DNA of 64,000 bases from Nicotiana tabacum (Eukaryota; Streptophyta; Magnoliopsida; Solanales; Solanaceae): contig NC_134082.1 of NCBI RefSeq assembly GCF_000715075.1, positions 60,909,466-60,973,465 of the forward strand, given 5' to 3'. Shown piece after piece: positions 58,151-64,000 of the stretch. Below the pieces are notes generated by a model, which worked only from the letters and a program-made list of their open reading frames with translations, did no database searches and was not told where the DNA came from. The position numbers were made by a program, and so were the translations under genes. Numbering within the stretch: the first letter of the stretch is position 1; every line of letters starts with the position of its first letter.

Positions 58151-58983
58151 AGTCTCAAAGTAAAACACACAGCAGCAACACAAGAATACTCAATTAAGTT
58201 CAATTTCGTACCAAATAAACAAGAAATTATAACCTAACATGCTTCACATAATTCAACTAAGGCAGTTTAAGCAAATAAGCAGTTAAGTCAATTAGACATT
58301 CTTTTCCTAAGCTAACAACAGATTTAAATTGCAAGAAAAATGAAACAGGAACAAGGAACCCAAATGAAATTACTTAAAAGAAAACCGGATTTTCAACAAT
58401 TAGCTCAAGAACGCACACGCCACCTCACGTACAAGGCATTTCAATTATCAAATATACCAAATCCTAAGGGGAAGATCCCCCGCACAAAGTTAGGCAAGCC
58501 ACTTACCTCGAATCGGCTCAAAATCAATCCGAAACCACGCTCTTGCCACGGGTACTTGACTCCAAATGGCCCGAATCTATTCAATTCAATTTCATAATAT
58601 AAATAACACTTCAAGTAATTGATTATACAAAGAAATTCTATGCTAATATGCGAAATTAGGTAAAATGACCAAAATGCCCTGGGGTCGACATCTCAGAATC
58701 GAGTAATATTTATATTTTCAGAATCCTCATACTCTCACGAGTTCATGCATACCAAAATTATCCAAATCTAAGGTCAAATTTCCAAACAAAAGTCAAATTT
58801 TAGGTCTAAGAACTTTCTTCCAACTTTTTCCCAATTTTCATCTCCAATCCGAAATTAAATGATGAAACTAACTATAGATTGATGGAATATAACTATAAAG
58901 GATCAAAGAATTGTTAACCAATGATCTCCTCTTAAATTTCCTCTCAAAATAGCCCTCTCTCGAGCTCCAAATCGAATTTCCAG

Positions 58984-59330
58984 CTTTTGAAACTAAACCC
59001 TCGAAATTTCATATTTCTGCCCAGCTGTTACCGCATCTGCGGTCCTGGGACCGCTTCTGCGGTCCCTTTCTACGGAACAATGGTCGCATCTATGACCCCT
59101 CACTTAAAACCAGCTTCTGCATCTGCGACTCCCCATCCGCGAATGTGGTACTGCTCCTGCAGAAAACCTACCGTTTCTGCGGCTCCTGCTGAACCTCCCC
59201 ATTTCCGCTTCTGCGATTGATCCGCCACTTCTGCGACTCCTACTGAACCTCCCCATTTCCACTTTTGTGATTGATCCACTGCTTCTGCGACTCCTCATCT
59301 GCGGTCCCACACTCGCAGGTGTGGTTATGA
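58984..59330. repeat. TTCTGCGG/TTCTGCGA word-rich tract in the Tekay LTR
   Basis: Many copies of CGCTTCTGCG and CTGCGGTCC, including a tandem duplication of about 50 bp (CTGAACCTCCCCATTTCC at 59190 and again at 59242). Unlike the AT-rich remainder of the LTR. Confidence 0.7.
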
Positions 59331-60009
59331 CAGAAAAACAGCTAAAGCTGCAACTCCAAATTCCAAAAAACTTTCCGTCAACTATCCGAAATCATCTTGA
59401 GGCCCTCGGGACCTCAACCAAACCTACCAGCATATCCCATAACTTCATTCAAACTTGTTGCAACCTTCGGAACGCTAAAAACAACATCAAAACACCTATT
59501 TTTCATCGGATTCAAGCCTAAGAATTCCAAAAACTCTAAAAATATGCTTTCGATCAAAAAGTTTATCAAACCTTGTCCGAATGACCTGAAATTTTGCACA
59601 CACGTCACATTCAACACTACGGAGCTACTCCAACTTCCGGAATTCCATTTTGAACCTCGGATCAAAATCTCACTATCAAACCGGAAACTTTAAAATTTGA
59701 CCTTTCGGTATTTCAAGCCTATATTAGCTATGGACCTCCAAAATACAATCCGAAAATGACCCTAAAACCGAAATCACCCAACGGAGCTAACAGAACCATT
59801 AGATTTCCATTTCGAGGCCGTCTTCACATTATTCTGATTACGGTAAACTTTCCAACACTTAAGCTCTCATTTAGGGACTAAGTGTCCCAAAACTCTCTGA
59901 AACTCAAAACCGAACATCCCGGCAAATCAAAATAGCAAAAATAAACTCGGGGAAAGCAGTTAATAGGGGATCAGGGCATAAATTCTTAAGACAACCGGCC
60001 GGGTCGTCA

Positions 60010-60024
60010 TATCCTCCTACACTT
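60010..60024 (-). other. polypurine tract of the Tekay-type element
   Basis: Minus strand AGTGTAGGAGGATA directly precedes the LTR start TGACGACCC; the usual chromovirus tract position. Confidence 0.7.
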
Positions 60025-60059
60025 AAACATCCGTTCGTCCTCGAACGAACATAGAGACA

Positions 60060-60762
60060 TACCTGAAGTAGTGAAAAGATGAGGGTAACGGCTACGCATA
60101 ACCTACTCGGTTTCCCAGGTCACCTCCTCGACCGGCTGACCCCGCCACTGAACCTTCACGGATGCAATGCTCTTTGACGTTAGCTTTCTAATTTGGCTAT
60201 CTAATATTGCCACTGGCTCCTCAACATAAGATAGATCCTTGTCCAACTAGACTGAATTGTAATCCAACATGTGTGACAAATCACCATGTTACCTCCGGAG
60301 AATCGAAACATGAAATACCGGATGAACTCCTGCTAAGCTGGGAGGTAAAACAAGCTCATAAGCAACCTCCCCAACACGCCTCAATATTTCAAAAGGCCCA
60401 ATAAACCTCGGACTCAACTTTCCCTTCTTCCTAAATCTCATAACGCCCTTTATAGGCGAAACTCGAAGCAGAACCCGCTCTCCAACCATATAGAAAACAT
60501 TACGAACCTTCTGGTCCGCATAACTCTTCTGTCTGGACTGGGCTGTATGGAGTCTATCCTGAATCACTTTGACCTTCTCTAAAGCATCCTGAACCAAGTC
60601 TGTGCCCAATAATCTGGCCTCACCCGGCTCAACCCACCGGGGATCTACACCGTCTACCATATAAAGCCTCATACGGTGCCATCTAAATGTTGGACTGATA
60701 GCTGTTGTTGTAAGCAAACTCTGCCAATGGCAAGAACTGATCCCAAGACCTTCCAAACTCAA
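60060..60762 (-). pseudogene. pol: Tekay integrase C-terminal domain and chromodomain
   Basis: The frame ending at 60289 shows [34 protein letters not shown] and [12 protein letters not shown] (the GPF/Y module). After a stop the frame continues in the chromodomain at about 60100-60230: SYVEEPVAILDSQIRKL, VKVQWRGQPVEEVTWE, then RSRYPHLF. The chromodomain is thought to guide insertion into heterochromatin. At least three stops and a frameshift near 60650. Confidence 0.85.
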
Positions 60763-61389
60763 TCACACACGCACGGAGCATATCCTCAAGAATCTGAATA
60801 ATGTGCTCGGAATGCTGAACGGCTCTCCAGAACCGTGATGTGAACTGAGTACCTCTATCTAAAATGATGGAAACTGGAATACCATGCAGACGAACAATCT
60901 CTCGGATATAGATCTCCACCAACCGCTCTGAAGAATAAGTAGTACATACAGGAATGAAGTGAGCGGACGTGGTCATCCGATCCACAATCACCCAAATAGC
61001 ATCGAACTTTCTCAAAGTCTGTGGGAGCCCAACTACAAAGTCTATAATAATTCGCTTCCACTTCCACTCCGGAATCTCTATCTGCTAAAGCAATCTCCCA
61101 GCCTCTGGTGCTCATACTTTACCTACTGACAGTTGAGGCACCGAGCTACAAACCCAACTATATCTTTCTTCATCCGCCTCCACCAATAGTGTTGTCTCAA
61201 ATCCTGATACATCTTCGCGGCACCCGGATGGATGGAATACCGCGAACTATGGGCCTCCTCTAGAATCAACTCTCGAATCCCATCAACATTGGGTACACAA
61301 ATCCGACCCTGCATCCTCAATACCCTATCATCACCAATAGTCACATCTATGGCATCACCGTGTTGAACCTTGTCCTTGAGGACAAGCAA
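60683..61389 (-). pseudogene. pol: Tekay integrase zinc region and catalytic core
   Basis: Minus strand. The HHCC zinc region EAHSSRYSIHPGAAKMYQ ... CLNCQ (61389-61123) is followed, after a frameshift, by the core with IIIDFVVGLPQTLRKFD (first D near 61040), SIILDRGTQFTSRFW (second D) and [14 protein letters not shown] (E), and [13 protein letters not shown]. Frame breaks near 61110 and 60680 inactivate it. Confidence 0.88.
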
Positions 61390-61404
61390 ATGAGGGTCAT
61401 CATA

Positions 61405-61967
61405 CTAACGCCCCCTGATACGATCAAATAAGGAAGACCGAGAAACCACGCAAGCTAGAATCCGACTGGGATCTGAAAGATCCAATCTCACAAACTGGCT
61501 GGCTAAGGCCTGAACATCCATCGCCATAGGCCTCTCTAATGCTGGTAAATAAGCCAAACTCCCCAGACTCTCTGCCCGGCGACTCAAGGCATCGGCCACC
61601 ACATTGGCCTTGCCCGGGTGATATAAAATAGTGATATCATAGTCCTTCAGCAACTCTAACTACCTCCTCTGGCGCAAATTAAGATACTTTTTCCTGAATA
61701 AGTGCTGCAAGTTTTAATGGTCAGTATAAATCTCACAGGGAACCCCGTATAAGTAATGGCGCCAGATCTTCAAGGATGAACAATGGCAGCCAACTCAAGG
61801 TCGAGGACAGGGTAATTCTTCTCATGTACCTTCAACTGTCTGGACGCGTAGGCAATCACTCTACCGTCCTGCATCAACACTGCTCCAAGGCCAATCCTCG
61901 AGGCATCACAATAAATCGTATAAGACCCCGAACCTGTAGGCAATATCAAAATTGGGGCTATAGTCAA
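61405..61967 (-). pseudogene. pol: Tekay RNase H
   Basis: [49 protein letters not shown] supplies the first catalytic Asp and the Glu helix. After a frameshift near 61770 it continues LKDYDITILYHPGKANVVADALSRR with the last Asp. A TAG near 61660 and frame breaks disrupt it. Confidence 0.88.
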
Positions 61968-62030
61968 AGTTGTCTTGAGCTTCTGAAAGCTCGCCTCACA
62001 CTTCTCTGTCCACTAGAATGTAGCACCCTT

Positions 62031-62741
62031 TTAGGTCAACCTGGTCATAGGGGCTGCAACCGATGAGAACCCCTCTACAAAACGATGGTAGTAACCCGCC
62101 AAGCCAAGGAAACTATGGATCTCTGTAGTTGAAGATGGTCTGGGCCAACTCTGCATGACCTCTATTTTCTTCGGATCCACCTGAATACCCTCACTCGATA
62201 CCACGTGGCTTAGGAATGCCACTGAATCCAACCAAAACTCACATTTTAAGAACTTAGCATATAACTTCTTCTCCCTCAGAGTCTGAAGCACAGTACTCAA
62301 GTGCTGCTCATGATCTTCCTGACTCTGAGAATACACCAGAATATCATCAATAAAGATAATGACGAACGAGTCAAGATACGGCTGGAACACATTATGCATC
62401 AAATGCATAAAGGCTGATGGGGCATTGGTCGGCCCAAATGACATAACAAGGAACTCGTAATGACCATACCGAGTCCTGAAAGCAGTCTTCGGGATATCTG
62501 GCTCCCGAATCTTCAACTGATGGTAACCTGAGCGCATGTCAATCTTAGAAAACACATGTGCACCCTGAAGCTGGTCAAACAAATCATCAATACGAGGCAA
62601 AGGATAACGGTTCTTCATTGTAACCTTGTTTAACTGGCGATAATCAATACACATACGTATAGAACCATCCTTGTTCTTCACAAATAAGACAAGAGCACCC
62701 CAATGTGATACACTGGGCCGAATAAAACCCTTATCAAGCAA
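62031..62741 (-). pseudogene. pol: Tekay reverse transcriptase
   Basis: 236 codons open. [61 protein letters not shown] and the catalytic [16 protein letters not shown] motif ([14 protein letters not shown]) are all present. Stops flank it at 62742-62744 and 62028-62030, within the same frame as protease and RNase H, so only a few nonsense codons interrupt the polyprotein here. Confidence 0.92.
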
Positions 62742-62744
62742 TTC

Positions 62745-63548
62745 CTATAACTGATCCTTCAACTCCTTCAACTCAGGAGGAGCCATACGATACGGAGGAA
62801 TGGAAATGGGATGAGTGCCCGGCAACAGATCAATGCCGAAATCAATATCTCTATCAGAAGGCATGCTTGGAAGGTCAGCTGGAAACACATCGAGAAAATC
62901 CCGCACTACTGGAACTGAATCAACATAAGGGGTATAAATAATGACAACTCTCACATAGGCTAAATACGCGTCACACCCCTTCTCAACCATACATTGAGCT
63001 TTAAGAAAAGAAATAACTCTACTGGGAGTGTGATCTAAAGTACCCCTCCACTCAACACATGGTACACCTAGCATAGCCAGCGTCACGGTTTTGGCGTGAC
63101 AATCAAGAATAGCATAATGGCGTGACAACCAGACCATGCCCAAGATAATATCAAAATCTACCATGCTGAGCAACAATAAATCGGCTCTGGTCTCAAAACC
63201 ACTAAGAGCAACCAAACATGATCGATAAACGCGGTTCACAACAAGAGAATCTCCCATAGGAGTAAAGACATAAACAAGGGAACTCAAAGAATCCCGAGGT
63301 ACACCCAAATGCGGAGCAAAATACGAAGACACATAAGAGTAAGTGGAGCCTGGATCGAATAGAACCGATGCATCTCTGTGACAAACCAGTATAATACCTG
63401 TGATGACAGAATCGGAGGCAACAGCCTTGGTACAGGCAGGAAGGGCATAGTATCTGGCTTGGCCTCCCCCTTTAGGGCGACCTCTACCTCCCTGACCTCC
63501 ACCTCTGGCTGGCTGAACAGGTAAGGTGGCAATTGGAGCTGTAACCAA
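62745..63548 (-). pseudogene. pol: Tekay protease and RT leader
   Basis: The aspartic protease site reads SVLFDPGSTYSYVS (DPGS where most relatives have DSGS/T) and IILGMVWLSRHYAILDC is the C-terminal retropepsin motif. It then leads through VRDFLDVFPADLPSMPSDRDIDFGIDLLPGT to the RT start. Same frame as the RT, ended by a TAA/TAG at 62742-62744. Confidence 0.88.
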
Positions 63549-64000
63549 ATCCAGAGAACTCTACGGGGCACGCTGTGGGTGAGAAGTCTATGGAGGTGCG
63601 CCCCTCCCAAGTCTAGGGCAATCCTTCACCACATGGTGTGTGTCACCACACTCAAAACAATCTCTGGGAGGACATGGTGGTTGTGACTGGCTCGGGCCAG
63701 GTCTGCTGGACTGACCTCTAAAAGCACCCCGCGCAAGAGGTGCACTAGAAACTGGCAGTGCATAATAAGGCTCCTGAGGCCTAGGAGGAGCTGGAATACC
63801 ATTGGCTGCTGGAAGAGCTGAATGAACAGAGCGACTCATATAACCCCTACTATGATGACCTGTTGCTGGGGCACGGGCACCAGAGAAATGGCCCAACTCT
63901 CGAGACCTCTTGGCCTCCATCTCCTCTCTATCCCTAGCATATATACCCTCAATCCTCCTAGCAATGCTCACAACCTGCTGATAAGATATATCTATATCCA
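63549..64000 (-). pseudogene. gag: Tekay gag C-terminal part with zinc knuckle
   Basis: Minus strand. ARRIEGIYARDREEMEAKR, a Pro/Ser-rich stretch, then the knuckle CFECGDTHHVVKDC (C-x2-C-x4-H-x4-C) near 63610-63660. A frame change and stop lie near 63560-63590, before the protease region. The capsid part of gag is outside the window. Confidence 0.85.

Larger units (their letters stand above)
57258..60009 (-). repeat. 3' LTR of the Tekay-type element (2752 bp)
   Basis: On the plus strand starts TGTCATGACCCCGGTTCG and ends CCGGGTCGTCA (minus strand TGACGACCC...GGTCATGACA). Contains two internal tandem-repeat tracts (57914-58150 and about 58990-59320). No coding content. Confidence 0.85.
57258..64000 (-). 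mobile_element. Tekay-type (chromodomain) Ty3/gypsy element, 3' part
   Basis: Minus strand: gag zinc knuckle, protease, RT, RNase H, integrase, chromodomain, polypurine tract, 3' LTR. RT before integrase is gypsy order, and the C-terminal chromodomain marks a chromovirus. It is inserted in the SIRE gag with GGTAC (57253-57257) as the left copy of the expected 5-bp duplication; the right copy and 5' LTR are outside the window. Several stops and frameshifts. Confidence 0.92.

Noticed and set aside
57941..58237. 98-codon plus-strand frame with regularly repeated residues
   Set aside because: Artefact of the GGATCTCTTGGTATCC tandem repeat in a non-coding LTR.

Overview
This window reads as nuclear DNA of a flowering plant, most likely a Solanaceae species. 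That placement is an inference from the retroelement families (Ogre/Tat with 4.3 kb LTRs, SIRE-type and short-LTR copia, chromodomain gypsy, a DUF4283 LINE remnant, Stowaway MITEs) and from a single intron-rich host gene. Nothing prokaryotic or organellar is visible. About 85 percent of the window is transposable-element sequence, much of it nested.

Layout, left to right. 1-4432: a nearly complete minus-strand Ty1/copia element whose 3' LTR lies just outside the window. It abuts the right half of a Stowaway MITE. 4893-10041: seven exons, minus strand, of a DHHC protein S-acyltransferase of the PAT10 type, including the DHHC core. The remaining exons must lie left of the window, beyond the copia element, so copia and MITE sit in intron 7. 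10042-11460: AT-rich upstream DNA. 11490-12175: plus-strand LINE ORF1 remnant. 12190-15339: LTR (with a MITE inside), PBS and gag start of an Athila-like gypsy element, cut off by 15340-17596, an LTR-like gypsy segment. 17597-26371: 5'-truncated plus-strand Ogre/Tat element (integrase, long 3' non-coding region with minisatellite, 3' LTR). 26372-57257: a minus-strand SIRE-type copia element (gag, pol, envelope-like ORF, partial 3' LTR) split by a complete 22.6 kb minus-strand Ogre/Tat element at 27776-50359, which is flanked by the 5-bp duplication GAGGC. 57258-64000: a minus-strand chromodomain gypsy (Tekay-type) element inserted in the SIRE gag.

The only gene with a likely cellular role is PAT10. 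The element genes are almost all damaged by stop codons or frameshifts, and the SIRE reverse transcriptase has YVND in place of YVDD.

The most interesting signal is not a protein. Both Ogre elements carry, after each ORF block, a recurrent motif of about 55-75 nt. Its sequence predicts a pseudoknot (CTACG/CGTAG crossing GACC/GGTC), and both helices show compensatory changes across five copies. A second, hairpin-forming repeat follows pol in both elements. A 191-nt spliceosomal-type intron between protease and reverse transcriptase restores frame in the complete Ogre copy.
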